A DNA stretch of 64,000 nt, taken from the NCBI GenBank assembly GCA_029572815.1, contig JAKPUQ010000098.1:95354-159353 (forward strand), written 5' to 3'. The notes beneath the pieces are model-generated. The model made no database searches and was not told the DNA's origin. It worked only from the letters and a program-made list of their open reading frames with translations. A program made the position numbers and the translations under genes. Position 1 is the stretch's first letter, and every line of letters begins with the position of its first letter. Below are positions 33,613 through 44,785 of the stretch, one piece after another. Source of the DNA: Bacillota bacterium. Lineage in GTDB: Bacteria; Bacillota; Clostridia; Oscillospirales; Ruminococcaceae.

Positions 33613-34551
33613 TTATTTATATAGCCTGCCCTGCCATGTATCGAGTTCTGCAAGTCTTTTGTCAATGCCGCCGAGAACGGCGATCTTGTCTCTGGTCCAG
33701 TCGGGGGCTATCAGCTTACGCTTGTCTCCGTCACCTGTAATACGCTCGATCACTGTGCTCGGCGGAAGAAGCTCAAGCTGCTTCACAACGATATTGATAT
33801 ATTCGTCTCGCCCAATAAGAGAAAATCTACCTTCGTTATACCATTTTTCAAGCTCTGTGCCTACTATAACATGGAGCATTTGTATTTTTACGGCTTCAGG
33901 AGAAAGTCTCGCCAGTTCCTTAGCTGTTTCCAGCATCATCTCTTCATTTTCAAACGGAAGTCCGTTTATGATATGCAGGCAGGTACGGATCCCGGCACTT
34001 TTCAGCTTGTAGAAGCCCTCAAGAAACTCCTCATGGGTACAGCATCTGTTAATGTGTTTAATCGTTGAGTTGTGGCAGGATTGCATCCCAAGCTCAACCG
34101 TCAGGACTGTGTGTCGATTAATCTCTTTGAGAAGCTCAAAAACATCGTCAGAAAGACAGTCTCCGCGTGTACCGATTGAAATTCCACATACATTAGGAAA
34201 GGAAAGAGCAGTCTCAAAGTGTTCGCTGAGCGTGTCAACAGGAGCATAAGTGTTGGTATTCGCCTGAAAATAGGCTATAAACCGAGCGCCTTCACCGTAT
34301 TTGTGTGTTATTCGTTTATGCTCAAGCTCAAGCTGACCTGTAATATCAGCAGCTGAATGAGTGAAGTATCCACTGCCGCCGTCACAAAAGATACAGCCTC
34401 CGGTGCCTTTTGTACCATCTATATTCGGGCAAGTAAATCCGCAGTCTATGACGGCTTTATAAATTTTTCCTCCGAATTTTGTTCTGTTATAGTAATTAAG
34501 CGTGTGATAGCGCTTATTATCGCATGAAAACGGGAAAGGACTTCTGCTCAT
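33613..34551 (-). CDS. Radical SAM protein, YtqA/TIGR01212 family
   Basis: A 312-residue protein with AAGGAG 8 bases before its ATG at 34551. The N-terminal iron-sulfur region reads DCGFTCPNIDG...GGCIFC, the spacing of this family and of Elp3-like radical SAM proteins. SAM motifs include GISIGTRGDCL and VELGMQSCHN. The C-terminus has LLPPSTVIERITGDG. The family is widespread in Firmicutes but has no settled substrate; a role in RNA modification has been guessed from the Elp3 likeness. It is monocistronic and divergent from the next gene. Confidence 0.9.
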   Translation of the reverse strand: MSRSPFPFSCDNKRYHTLNYYNRTKFGGKIYKAVIDCGFTCPNIDGTKGTGGCIFCDGGSGYFTHSAADITGQLELEHKRITHKYGEGARFIAYFQANTNTYAPVDTLSEHFETALSFPNVCGISIGTRGDCLSDDVFELLKEINRHTVLTVELGMQSCHNSTIKHINRCCTHEEFLEGFYKLKSAGIRTCLHIINGLPFENEEMMLETAKELARLSPEAVKIQMLHVIVGTELEKWYNEGRFSLIGRDEYINIVVKQLELLPPSTVIERITGDGDKRKLIAPDWTRDKIAVLGGIDKRLAELDTWQGRLYK

Positions 34552-34572
34552 ATTACCACTCCTTGTGAAAAT

Positions 34573-34601
34573 ATGTTATCATATCAGCTGAATTTTGTCA
34601 A
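34573..34601 (-). promoter_or_regulatory. Promoter of the radical SAM gene (minus strand)
   Basis: Reading leftward: TTGACA (34601-34596), 17 bases, TAACAT (34578-34573). Confidence 0.65.
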
Positions 34602-34649
34602 TAATCAGTATATAAAAAATAATATCGCAATATATGGCTGAATTATCTA

Positions 34650-34678
34650 TTGACATTTTGCACAATATGAGTTAAAAT
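34650..34678 (+). promoter_or_regulatory. Promoter of the shikimate-kinase-like gene
   Basis: TTGACA (34650-34655), 17-base spacer, TAAAAT (34673-34678); 34 bases before the GTG start. Confidence 0.78.
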
Positions 34679-34711
34679 AATATTATATCATAATATGCTG
34701 GAGAGTATAAA

Positions 34712-35218
34712 GTGCATAAAAATATTATACTTATCGGTATGCCGGGAGTAGGAAAAAGCACAGTCGGAGTTATTCTTGCAAAACTGCTGGGCTACAGCTT
34801 TGTCGACACAGATCTCGTCATACAGAATATAGAGAAAAAGCTTCTTAAAGACGTCATATCCGAAAAAGGGATAGATGGCTTTATTGAGACAGAAAACAGG
34901 ATACTCAGTAAGTTTTCTGCTGAAAAGTCCGTAATAGCAACAGGCGGAAGCGTTGTCTACGGAAAGGACGCGATGGCAAATCTGTCAAAAAACAGTATAG
35001 TCATTTACCTTAAGCTTGACTATAATAAGCTGAAATATCGCCTTGGCAACATAAAAAACAGGGGAGTTGTTATCCGCAAGGGTCAGTCTCTGAGTGCATT
35101 ATATAAAGAGGGGGTACCGCTCTATGAAAAGTATGCCGATGTCATCATTGATGAGAATGGCTGCAACATAGAAAAGACCGTAAATAAAATCACGGCTGAA
35201 CTGAAGAGTTCTTTGTAA
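34712..35218 (+). CDS. Shikimate kinase-like P-loop kinase with altered substrate site
   Basis: A 168-residue protein; GTG start at 34712 after GGAGAG. The P-loop GMPGVGKST and the DTD motif match shikimate kinases, as does the overall length. But the substrate residues differ: the FRxxE motif (Arg58 in E. coli AroK) reads FIETE, the GGG loop reads ATGGSVV, and the Arg before PLY reads EGVPLY. Only the lid Arg (KNRGVV) remains. Automatic annotation would call it aroK, but two of the three arginines that hold shikimate are gone, so another small-molecule substrate is likely (inference). It is monocistronic, away from other aro genes. Confidence 0.75.
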   Translation: MHKNIILIGMPGVGKSTVGVILAKLLGYSFVDTDLVIQNIEKKLLKDVISEKGIDGFIETENRILSKFSAEKSVIATGGSVVYGKDAMANLSKNSIVIYLKLDYNKLKYRLGNIKNRGVVIRKGQSLSALYKEGVPLYEKYADVIIDENGCNIEKTVNKITAELKSSL

Positions 35219-35286
35219 GAATTAAACAATTGTAAGCCTCAAAAAAGCATATTTGCACAATTTTATCTTTTGTTTCAAATAGTTCT

Positions 35287-35315
35287 TTGACATTTAGGTA
35301 ATTATGTGTTATAAT
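35287..35315 (+). promoter_or_regulatory. Consensus promoter of the minD-like gene
   Basis: TTGACA (35287-35292), 17-base spacer, TATAAT (35310-35315) plus TGT extended -10. The leader is about 90 bases. Confidence 0.85.
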
Positions 35316-35410
35316 GTACAGTAGGATTATTATTATTAATAATTATCAGAGTCCGGTGCCGTTTATGCAGCAAAACTGCTTTGGCTTGCGGATATCGGAA
35401 AGGAAACGAA

Positions 35411-36148
35411 ATGTCTAAAATTATTGCTATTACCTCAGGAAAAGGCGGTACTGGAAAGTCCACCGTCTGTGCAGGTCTTGGTTACACTCTTGCAAAACAG
35501 GGTCATAGGACTCTCATAATTGAACTGGACTTCGGCCTCAGATGTCTCGATATCATTTTCGGAGTTGAGGATAATATCAAGTATGACCTGGGAGACGTTC
35601 TCAGCGGTAAAAAGACTGCACTGGAAGCTGTTGCTCAGATACCTATGGCTTCAAATCTGAATATCCTTTGTGCACCTAAGACTCTGACCGCAGTAAACGC
35701 CGAACAGATCGTTGAGATCTGCCGTTCGGTAAAGAAGTACTTTGAATACATCATCATCGATACAGGTGCGGGTATTAATTCTCACGTTTTTGATATTGTT
35801 GAGCAGGCAAACCTGATACTCGTAATATCTACCCCCGATCCAGTCTGCATCAGAGACGCGAGCCTCATGTCTGATGAATTCTATAACAGAGGCAACAAGA
35901 GCCAGCGTCTTATCATAAACAAGATAAGCAAGAAGATCATCGGAAGCGAACTTATCACTAACCTCGACGAAATCATTGATAAGGTCGGCGTCCAGCTCAT
36001 CGGTGTTATCCCTGATGACTTCAAAATGACTGTTGCTACCGGAAAGGGAACTCCGATCCCTACAGACAGCGAGGCTCTCAGAGCATTTGATGCTATATCG
36101 AAGCGCCTTGGCGGAGAGTTCGTTCCGCTGACAGTTAAGACTGTTTAA
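35411..36148 (+). CDS. minD: MinD-like septum-site ATPase
   Basis: A 245-residue deviant Walker A ATPase; ATG 35411 after AAAGGAAA. Motifs: SGKGGTGKST (with the signature Lys), LIIELDFGLRCLDIIFG matching the MinD switch I region, and IIIDTGAG. The protein ends in GGEFVPLTVKTV, without the basic amphipathic helix that normally anchors MinD to the membrane. No minC or minE lies beside it, though mgsA downstream is the usual neighbour of clostridial min loci (from memory). It may be a Min-derived ATPase with another partner. Confidence 0.85.
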   Translation: MSKIIAITSGKGGTGKSTVCAGLGYTLAKQGHRTLIIELDFGLRCLDIIFGVEDNIKYDLGDVLSGKKTALEAVAQIPMASNLNILCAPKTLTAVNAEQIVEICRSVKKYFEYIIIDTGAGINSHVFDIVEQANLILVISTPDPVCIRDASLMSDEFYNRGNKSQRLIINKISKKIIGSELITNLDEIIDKVGVQLIGVIPDDFKMTVATGKGTPIPTDSEALRAFDAISKRLGGEFVPLTVKTV

Positions 36149-36186
36149 AAGATAAATTTACCGCTTTGCGGGGAAAGGACATATAT

Positions 36187-36588
36187 ATGAAGATCGCAAT
36201 TATTGCGCATGACGCTAAAAAGGAACTTATGGTCCAGTTCTGCAACGCTTACTGCGGAATCTTATCCAAGCATACACTTATCGCCACCAATACTACAGGT
36301 AAGCAGGTAAGCGAAGCAACAGGACTTCCGATAAAGAGATATCTCAGCGGACAGGGCGGAGCAGAACAGATCCTTGCACTTCTTTCGTGCAATGAGGTCG
36401 ATGTCCTTCTGTTCTTCAGAGATCCTATCAATCCTAAGGCAGCAGATGTTCACGGTATGAACCTCCTGAGACTTTGTGACGTTCATAACGTTCCTGTTGC
36501 AACAAATATCGCTACTGCCGAAGCGCTGATACTCGCCCTTGAAAGAGGAGACCTTGATTGGCGTGAGGTCGGTAATCCGAGCATCTGA
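36187..36588 (+). CDS. mgsA: Methylglyoxal synthase
   Basis: A 133-residue enzyme turning DHAP into methylglyoxal and phosphate. ATG 36187 after AAAGGA; the longer ORF start is unsupported. Motifs: IAHDAKKELM (catalytic region, Asp), ATNTTGKQV (phosphate loop), LSGQGGAEQI, and FFRDPINPK with the active-site Asp. The C-terminus has DVHNVPVATNIATAE. It lies 38 bases after minD in one unit and releases phosphate when triose phosphates build up. Confidence 0.95.
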   Translation: MKIAIIAHDAKKELMVQFCNAYCGILSKHTLIATNTTGKQVSEATGLPIKRYLSGQGGAEQILALLSCNEVDVLLFFRDPINPKAADVHGMNLLRLCDVHNVPVATNIATAEALILALERGDLDWREVGNPSI

Positions 36589-36593
36589 TATTT

Positions 36594-36622
36594 AATTGTC
36601 CCTTCATCAAGGGACAATTTTC
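36594..36622 (+). terminator. Terminator after mgsA
   Basis: AATTGTCCC pairs with GGGACAATT around TTCATCAA, then TTC. No separate hisS promoter was clear downstream, so partial read-through is possible. Confidence 0.75.
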
Positions 36623-36655
36623 ATGTTAAAACACACAAGGAAAGGCTTGAAATAT

Positions 36656-37990
36656 ATGGCAATGAATATCAAACGCCCCAACGGCACCGAAGATGTTCTT
36701 CCTAAGGATATCCATAAATGGTATACAATTGAGAAGATAGCGCGCGAAACTGCTGAGAGCTACGGCTTCGGCGAACTGCGTTTTCCAACTTTTGAGAATA
36801 CAGACCTCTTTTTGCGTTCTGTCGGTGAAACCACAGATGTCGTTCAGAAAGAGATGTACACAGTTAAGGCAAAAGAGACTGAATTCACACTCCGTCCCGA
36901 GGGAACAGCAGGTGCTATTCGTGCAATGCTCCAGAACGGACTCCTCAACGAGGCTATGCCCCAGAGGATATTCTACATCATTTCATGCTTCCGTCATGAA
37001 AGACCCCAGGCCGGCAGACTTCGCGAATTTCACCAGTTCGGACTGGAAATGGCAGGAAGCTCCTCACCTGCGGCAGACGCTGAGGTAATAAGTCTTGCTA
37101 AGAATATTCTTGACAGGCTTGGACTGAAGAAGATAGAGCTCCACATTAACTCTATAGGATGCCCGGCCTGCCGTGCTAAGTATCATGAGGCACTGAGGGC
37201 TTATTTTGAACCACACAAGGACGAGCTCTGCGATACCTGCAAGGAGCGCCTCGTAAAGAATCCTATGAGACTACTCGACTGCAAGAGCCCTGAGGATCGC
37301 GAAATAGCCAAGGATGCTCCCGTTATTCTCGATTATCTCTGCGAGGAGTGCAGCGACCATTTTGCAAAGCTGAAAAAATACCTGGATAATGCTAAGATCT
37401 CCTATGTTGTCGATCCAAAGATCGTACGCGGACTTGATTACTACACCAAGACTGTTTTCGAGTTTATAACCACAGAGATAGGCGCACAGGGAACAGTCTG
37501 CGGCGGTGGACGCTATGACGGACTTATTGAACAGTTAGGCGGACAGCCTACTCCCGCTCTCGGCTTCGGTATGGGAATTGAGCGGCTCCTTCTTGTTATG
37601 GACAAGCAGGAATGTGATTATCTTGCTCCAAAGAAATGTGACATCTACTTTGCTACAATGGGCGATGCTGCTCTTGAAAAAGCTATGGAGCTGGTAAAGG
37701 ATCTCCGTGAATTCGGTTATCGTGCTGAATATGACCTCATGGGCAGAGGAATAAAGGCTCAGATGAAGTACGCCAACAAGATCGGCGCAGTTTATACAAT
37801 GGTAATCGGAGACAACGAACTCAATGATGGAAAAGCCCGCCTCAAGGAAATGGAGAGCGGCGAGGAGAAGGAAATGCTTCTCAATGAAAAATTCACTGCA
37901 AATTTTGAAAACGAGTATTTCAACAAAGTACTTGATGTTATAGACGAGGAAAACCAGTCTATGTTCGCATTCACAGGGGAGGATAAGTAA
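36656..37990 (+). CDS. hisS: Histidyl-tRNA synthetase
   Basis: A 444-residue class II synthetase. ATG 36656 follows AAGGAAAGG; the longer ORF start is rejected because it lies in the mgsA terminator. Motif 1 region RPNGTEDVLP, motif 2 (FYIISCFRHERPQAGRLREFHQFG), the HisRS signature RGLDYYTKTVFEF and motif 3 (LGFGMGIERLLLV) are present; an anticodon domain ends the protein. It is followed one base later by aspS, a common Firmicute pair. Confidence 0.97.
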   Translation: MAMNIKRPNGTEDVLPKDIHKWYTIEKIARETAESYGFGELRFPTFENTDLFLRSVGETTDVVQKEMYTVKAKETEFTLRPEGTAGAIRAMLQNGLLNEAMPQRIFYIISCFRHERPQAGRLREFHQFGLEMAGSSSPAADAEVISLAKNILDRLGLKKIELHINSIGCPACRAKYHEALRAYFEPHKDELCDTCKERLVKNPMRLLDCKSPEDREIAKDAPVILDYLCEECSDHFAKLKKYLDNAKISYVVDPKIVRGLDYYTKTVFEFITTEIGAQGTVCGGGRYDGLIEQLGGQPTPALGFGMGIERLLLVMDKQECDYLAPKKCDIYFATMGDAALEKAMELVKDLREFGYRAEYDLMGRGIKAQMKYANKIGAVYTMVIGDNELNDGKARLKEMESGEEKEMLLNEKFTANFENEYFNKVLDVIDEENQSMFAFTGEDK

Positions 37991-37991
37991 A

Positions 37992-39773
37992 ATGGCAGAC
38001 AGTATGAAAGGTCTGAAGCGCACACATTACTGCGGAGAGGTCACTGAGATCGGCAAGGAAGTAGTAGTTGGCGGCTTCGTTGACAGAATAAGAAACAAGG
38101 GCGGAGTTATCTTTATTGTTCTCCGCGACAGAACAGGTGTTGTACAGCTTCTTTTCAATGACGAGACAGACAAGGAGCTTTTTGAAAAGGCTTCATCATG
38201 CAGAAGCGAGTATGTTCTCATGGCAAAGGGAGAAGTCCGTGAGCGTGAGAGCAAAAATGATAAGCTCAAGACAGGTCATGTTGAGATCTTTGTAACCGAT
38301 CTCAGGATACTCGCCAAGGCTCAGACTACTCCTTTTGAGATCACCGACGAGACAAAGGTAAATGATGAGCTTCGTCTGAAGTACCGTTACCTTGACCTGA
38401 GACGAGCTCCTCTCCAGGAGAACATCATCAGGCGTCATCAGATAGCCAAGGTTACACGCGAATACTTCTATGAGAACGGATTCCTCGAAATAGAAACTCC
38501 TATGATGATGAAGTCTACTCCCGAGGGTGCGAGAGACTATCTCATTCCTTCAAGAGTACATCAGGGCAAGTTCTACGCACTTCCTCAGTCTCCTCAGATC
38601 TATAAGCAGCTTCTTATGGTATCGGGCTTCGACCGCTATATCCAGCTTGCACGCTGCTTCCGCGATGAGGATCTGAGAGCTGACAGGCAGCCTGAATTCA
38701 CACAGGTAGATCTTGAAATGTCATTTGTTGATGCTGAAGATATACAGGAGTGTGTTGAAGGCTATATCCAGCGCCTTTTCAAGGAAGTTCTCGGTGTTGA
38801 TATTCCCACACCTCTTCCGCGTCTGACATTTGCGGATGCTATGAACCGCTACGGTTCGGATAAGCCGGATACACGTTTCGGCTTTGAGATACAGGATATA
38901 ACTGATACTGTCAAGGATATTGATTTCGTAGTATTCAAGAATGCTATCGAAGATGGCGGCTCTGTACGTGCCATCAACGTAAAGAACGGCGCAGCTGTTT
39001 ACACCCGTAAGGAGATCGACAAGCTCGTCGATCACGCAAAGGGCATTGGCGCAAAGGGTCTGGCTTATATACGCTGGGCGGATGAGCCTAACTGTTCATT
39101 CAAGAAGTTTCTGGCTGACGGAGACTTGGAAAAGATCTGTACAGCAGTTGATGCACATGAGGGTGACCTAGTTCTTATCTGTGCGGACAGAACAAAAACC
39201 GTTCTTGCAACTCTTGGTGCGATCAGACTTATCTGCGCAAAGAAGCTGGACGTTATTCCCGAGGATCAGTACAACTTCCTATGGATCACGGAAATGCCTT
39301 TCTTTGAGCATGATGATGACAATAATACCTGGGTAGCAGCACATCATCCCTTCACAATGCCTATGGAGGAGTGCCTTGAGTATCTCGATACAGACCCCGC
39401 AAATGTCCGCGCAAAGGCGTGGGATCTGGTACTTAACGGTACAGAGCTTTCAAGCGGATCAATGCGTATAACCGATTTTGAGCTTCAGCAGAAAATGTTT
39501 GAAGCACTTGGCATGACTGATGAAGAAATACAGGCAAAATTCGGCTTCCTTGTTGACGCTTACAGATACGGTGCACCGCCTCACGGTGGTATGGGTATCG
39601 GTCTTGACCGTATCGCAATGATAATGTGCAAGGCTGACAGCCTCCGTGATGTAACAGCATTCCCGAAGGTTCAGAATGCAAGTGAACTCATGTCTGAGTG
39701 TCCTTCAACTGTAGATGACGAGAGTCTTGAGGTACTTGGTATTTCCGTTGTAAAGAAAGAGGAAAATGAGTAA
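37992..39773 (+). CDS. aspS: Aspartyl-tRNA synthetase
   Basis: A 593-residue bacterial-type class II enzyme. The OB-fold anticodon domain covers about 1-105 (GGFVDRIRNKGGVIF). Catalytic motifs: FLEIETPMM (motif 1), RCFRDEDLRADRQPEFTQ (motif 2) and GIGLDRIAM (motif 3), with the bacterial GAD insertion between. Whether it is discriminating or also charges tRNA-Asn cannot be settled here. It overlaps the NUDIX gene by 8 bases. Confidence 0.97.
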   Translation: MADSMKGLKRTHYCGEVTEIGKEVVVGGFVDRIRNKGGVIFIVLRDRTGVVQLLFNDETDKELFEKASSCRSEYVLMAKGEVRERESKNDKLKTGHVEIFVTDLRILAKAQTTPFEITDETKVNDELRLKYRYLDLRRAPLQENIIRRHQIAKVTREYFYENGFLEIETPMMMKSTPEGARDYLIPSRVHQGKFYALPQSPQIYKQLLMVSGFDRYIQLARCFRDEDLRADRQPEFTQVDLEMSFVDAEDIQECVEGYIQRLFKEVLGVDIPTPLPRLTFADAMNRYGSDKPDTRFGFEIQDITDTVKDIDFVVFKNAIEDGGSVRAINVKNGAAVYTRKEIDKLVDHAKGIGAKGLAYIRWADEPNCSFKKFLADGDLEKICTAVDAHEGDLVLICADRTKTVLATLGAIRLICAKKLDVIPEDQYNFLWITEMPFFEHDDDNNTWVAAHHPFTMPMEECLEYLDTDPANVRAKAWDLVLNGTELSSGSMRITDFELQQKMFEALGMTDEEIQAKFGFLVDAYRYGAPPHGGMGIGLDRIAMIMCKADSLRDVTAFPKVQNASELMSECPSTVDDESLEVLGISVVKKEENE

Positions 39774-40224
39774 TCGTTATTACACAGTATGCGGTATACT
39801 TGACATAGATGGAAGAATACTCTTTGTAAGGCACACATACGGTGCCGCAAAAGAGAGGATACTGATCCCCGGAGGATATGTCAAGGAAGGCGAGCTCCCC
39901 TCTGAAGCTGTAAAGCGAGAGCTTATGGAGGAAACAGGCGTTGTATCAGAAGCTGAATCTGTTTTTGCGGTGCAGTTCAGAAAAGAACAGTGGATAATCG
40001 TTTTCAGACTCAGATATATCTCTGGCGAGCCTGAGTCCGATGGCTACGAAAACAGCGAAGTTTTGCTGCTCAAACCCGAGGAAGCAGTGAAGCGCAGCGA
40101 TATAACGAATATGAGCCGCGCTATACTTAATGCTTATATAAAGGATAAAAATAATTCACTTGAAAAAGAGTGCTATAATTCCATTTCTCTTAAAGATGAG
40201 GTTTTCGAGATCTTTGGAGTATAA
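39766..40224 (+). CDS. NUDIX hydrolase
   Basis: A 152-residue protein starting within the last codons of aspS. The NUDIX box is GGYVKEGELPSEAVKRELME followed by ETGV, matching GX5EX7REUXEEXGU. The substrate is unknown; family members clean damaged nucleotides or nucleoside diphosphate compounds. Translational coupling to aspS suggests housekeeping expression. A Lys/Asn-rich C-terminal extension follows the fold. Confidence 0.88.
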   Translation: MSNRYYTVCGILDIDGRILFVRHTYGAAKERILIPGGYVKEGELPSEAVKRELMEETGVVSEAESVFAVQFRKEQWIIVFRLRYISGEPESDGYENSEVLLLKPEEAVKRSDITNMSRAILNAYIKDKNNSLEKECYNSISLKDEVFEIFGV

Positions 40225-40257
40225 AATAAAAAAAGTACTAAAAATCAATATTTTTTA

Positions 40258-40286
40258 TTGACTTTTTATTCAAAAAAGGGTATAAT
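40258..40286 (+). promoter_or_regulatory. Strong promoter followed at once by a terminator
   Basis: TTGACT (40258-40263), 17-base spacer, TATAAT (40281-40286). The start near 40293 is only about 55 bases before the terminator at 40314-40350. Confidence 0.72.
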
Positions 40287-40313
40287 ATTATATGTGATTT
40301 GAATAATCTGATT

Positions 40314-40352
40314 AGGGAGCTGTCTGTAGGGTTAGCTCCCTTTCTGTTTTTT
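40314..40352 (+). terminator. Terminator or attenuator upstream of the V-ATPase operon
   Basis: AGGGAGCT (40314-40321) pairs with AGCTCCCT (40334-40341) around a 12-base loop, then TTCTGTTTTTT. It ends any transcript from the 40258 promoter, and may also end the aspS unit. Confidence 0.8.
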
Positions 40353-40378
40353 GTTAGAGTTTATTAACAAAAATTCTA

Positions 40379-40407
40379 TTGACTATCAAATTAATAAGTG
40401 TTATACT
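40379..40407 (+). promoter_or_regulatory. Promoter of the V-type ATPase operon
   Basis: TTGACT (40379-40384), 17-base spacer, TATACT (40402-40407) with TGT extended -10; 43 bases before the first gene. Confidence 0.78.
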
Positions 40408-40450
40408 AAGAACAATAAATGACCATCAGTCATTTTAAGGAGGGATAGAA

Positions 40451-40759
40451 ATGGCGTCAGAAGCTGTAAAAAAGATCCTCGAAGCTGAAGCACTCTCGGA
40501 TAAGAAGAATGCCGAGGCAAGACGTCAGCGCGAGGATATAATCAGTTCTGCCTCAGGAAGCTCTTCACTCGCTATCCAGAAAAAAATAAGTGAAGCCACT
40601 TCCGAAGCATCAAAGCTAAGACAGACTTATGACTCAAAGCTTGAAAGCTACCGCCAAAAGGCAGAGAGTGATTGCGACAAAAAGATAAGTGAAATAAAAA
40701 AACTCGCAGGTGCAAATACCGATAAAGCTGTTGATGAGATAATCAACAGATTTTTCTGA
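40451..40759 (+). CDS. V/A-type ATPase peripheral-stalk subunit G/H
   Basis: A 102-residue, highly charged, mostly coiled-coil protein with RBS AAGGAGGG. The Ala/Glu/Lys/Ser repeat pattern (EAEALSDKKNAEARRQRED) matches AhaH/NtpF-type stalk subunits that pair with subunit E. It is the first gene of the nine-gene operon, the normal place for it. Sequence identity is low in this family, so the call leans on position and coiled-coil character. Confidence 0.82.
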   Translation: MASEAVKKILEAEALSDKKNAEARRQREDIISSASGSSSLAIQKKISEATSEASKLRQTYDSKLESYRQKAESDCDKKISEIKKLAGANTDKAVDEIINRFF

Positions 40760-40791
40760 TGTTTGTTCCTGAAAGGAGAGTGATGTAAAAT

Positions 40792-43231
<2,440 letters not shown>

Positions 43232-43244
43232 TGGAGGTAGGATT

Positions 43245-43835
43245 ATGTCAGGACTTGACGAGATCTTAACTCTCATTGAACAGCAGCAGAAGCAGACTGA
43301 AGAAAATATTATAAATGCTGCCGAAAGCAGAGCAGCCGTCATAAAAGCCGAGGGAGACGAAAAGGCTAAGAAGGCTTACGAAGAACATCTTAGGACAGCA
43401 AAAGCTCAGGCTGAAAAGGATTTTGAAAATTCCTGCGCTTCAGTCGATGCTTCCATGAAGCGTAAAATCCTCGCCTGCAAGGTTGAGATCATTGACGCTG
43501 CCATCGAAAAGACCATCAGCAAGCTCAAAAGTCTTCCCGATAAGGAATACTTTGAGCTGCTCCTCAGGCTAATAGAGCGTCATGTACAGAAGGGAAAAGG
43601 CGTACTTTCTCTTTGTGAATTAGATCTGAAACGCGTTCCTGCAGATTTTGAGCAGAAACTGCATGAGCTTGCTGCTAAAGACGGCGGAATAGAGCTTTCA
43701 AAAGAGCCTGCTGATATCGAAGACGGCTTTATACTCAGCTATGGACTTATCTCCGAGAATTGCAGCTTCCGCGCAATGATAGAAGCTGAAAAGGAAGATA
43801 TAAGAGACACAGCTGCAAGGATACTGTTCAGGTAG
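43245..43835 (+). CDS. ntpE: V/A-type ATPase subunit E
   Basis: A 196-residue peripheral-stalk subunit with RBS TGGAGG. A long Ala/Glu/Lys helix (about 15-110) for pairing with the G/H subunit is followed by a globular C-terminus ending DTAARILF, typical of family E. Spacing to neighbours is 8-13 bases. Confidence 0.92.
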   Translation: MSGLDEILTLIEQQQKQTEENIINAAESRAAVIKAEGDEKAKKAYEEHLRTAKAQAEKDFENSCASVDASMKRKILACKVEIIDAAIEKTISKLKSLPDKEYFELLLRLIERHVQKGKGVLSLCELDLKRVPADFEQKLHELAAKDGGIELSKEPADIEDGFILSYGLISENCSFRAMIEAEKEDIRDTAARILFR

Positions 43836-43843
43836 GTGATAGC

Positions 43844-44785
43844 ATGAACGGAACAAAATACGCAAATGCTGTCGGAGCTGTCAGAGCTATGGAGAATAAT
43901 CTCCTTAGCAGAAGTGACATTGAACAGCTAATAAACGCTCGATCCAAAGCAGAGATGAGTTCTATCACAGCTTCTAAGACCGGCACTGCAAAGTCCGAAG
44001 ACCTTTCTGATGTCTGGGCTATGCTTATGGAATATGCTCCGGACTGCAAAGAGCTGGAGATACTTTTGTACAGGAACGATTTTCATAATCTTAAAGCTGT
44101 GCTTAAGGCAATAATCTCCAACAGAGATCCCAAGCAGTATTATATAGCTCCTTCAAATGTGGGATTAAAAGAGCTGACTGAAGCAATAAACACCAAAGAC
44201 CCAAGCGGACTTCCCGAGTATATGCGCAGGACAGCTTCTGAGGCTTATGAACTGGTTACCAGGACTCTTGACGGGCAGCTTTCAGACTCGCTGATCGACA
44301 AAGCCGCACTGGAAGCTATGCAGAACAGCGCTGCTGCCTCAGGCAGCGAATTTATGCAGAGATATGCGCAGCTTACTACAGCCTGCGCAGATTTAAAGAC
44401 TGCCTACAGATGCTGTCTGCTGGGAAAATCTGCCCAGTTCACGGAAACCGCTGTATGCGGAAGCCCGGAGCTTGAAAAGGATGCACTTATAAAAGCGTCC
44501 CTTGCCGGTACAGAGCAGTTTTTCTCGCACCTTGAGACTACGCCTTACAGCGACGGAGCAGCTCTTCTGAAAGAATCTGCTGCAAAGTACGAAAAATGGT
44601 GTGATGATGTGCTCATGGAGCTTGCAGAGTCAGCGAGAATGCTGGCTTTCGGCTCAGAGTCTCTTGCTGCCTATTTCATTGCAAAGGAAGCGGAGATAAA
44701 GAATCTCAGGATACTCTCTGTCTGCAAGGAATTCGGCGCAGACAAGGAAACTATCACGGAAAGGATGAGAAAGCTATATGTATAA
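43844..44785 (+). CDS. ntpC: V/A-type ATPase subunit C (AC39 family)
   Basis: A 313-residue all-helical protein with GTAGGTGATAGC before its ATG. It begins NGTKYANAVGAVRAMENNLL and contains ELEILLYRNDFHNLKAVLKA, matching the AC39/NtpC socket that joins the central stalk to the K ring. It overlaps the F-subunit gene by 8 bases. Confidence 0.92.
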   Translation: MNGTKYANAVGAVRAMENNLLSRSDIEQLINARSKAEMSSITASKTGTAKSEDLSDVWAMLMEYAPDCKELEILLYRNDFHNLKAVLKAIISNRDPKQYYIAPSNVGLKELTEAINTKDPSGLPEYMRRTASEAYELVTRTLDGQLSDSLIDKAALEAMQNSAAASGSEFMQRYAQLTTACADLKTAYRCCLLGKSAQFTETAVCGSPELEKDALIKASLAGTEQFFSHLETTPYSDGAALLKESAAKYEKWCDDVLMELAESARMLAFGSESLAAYFIAKEAEIKNLRILSVCKEFGADKETITERMRKLYV

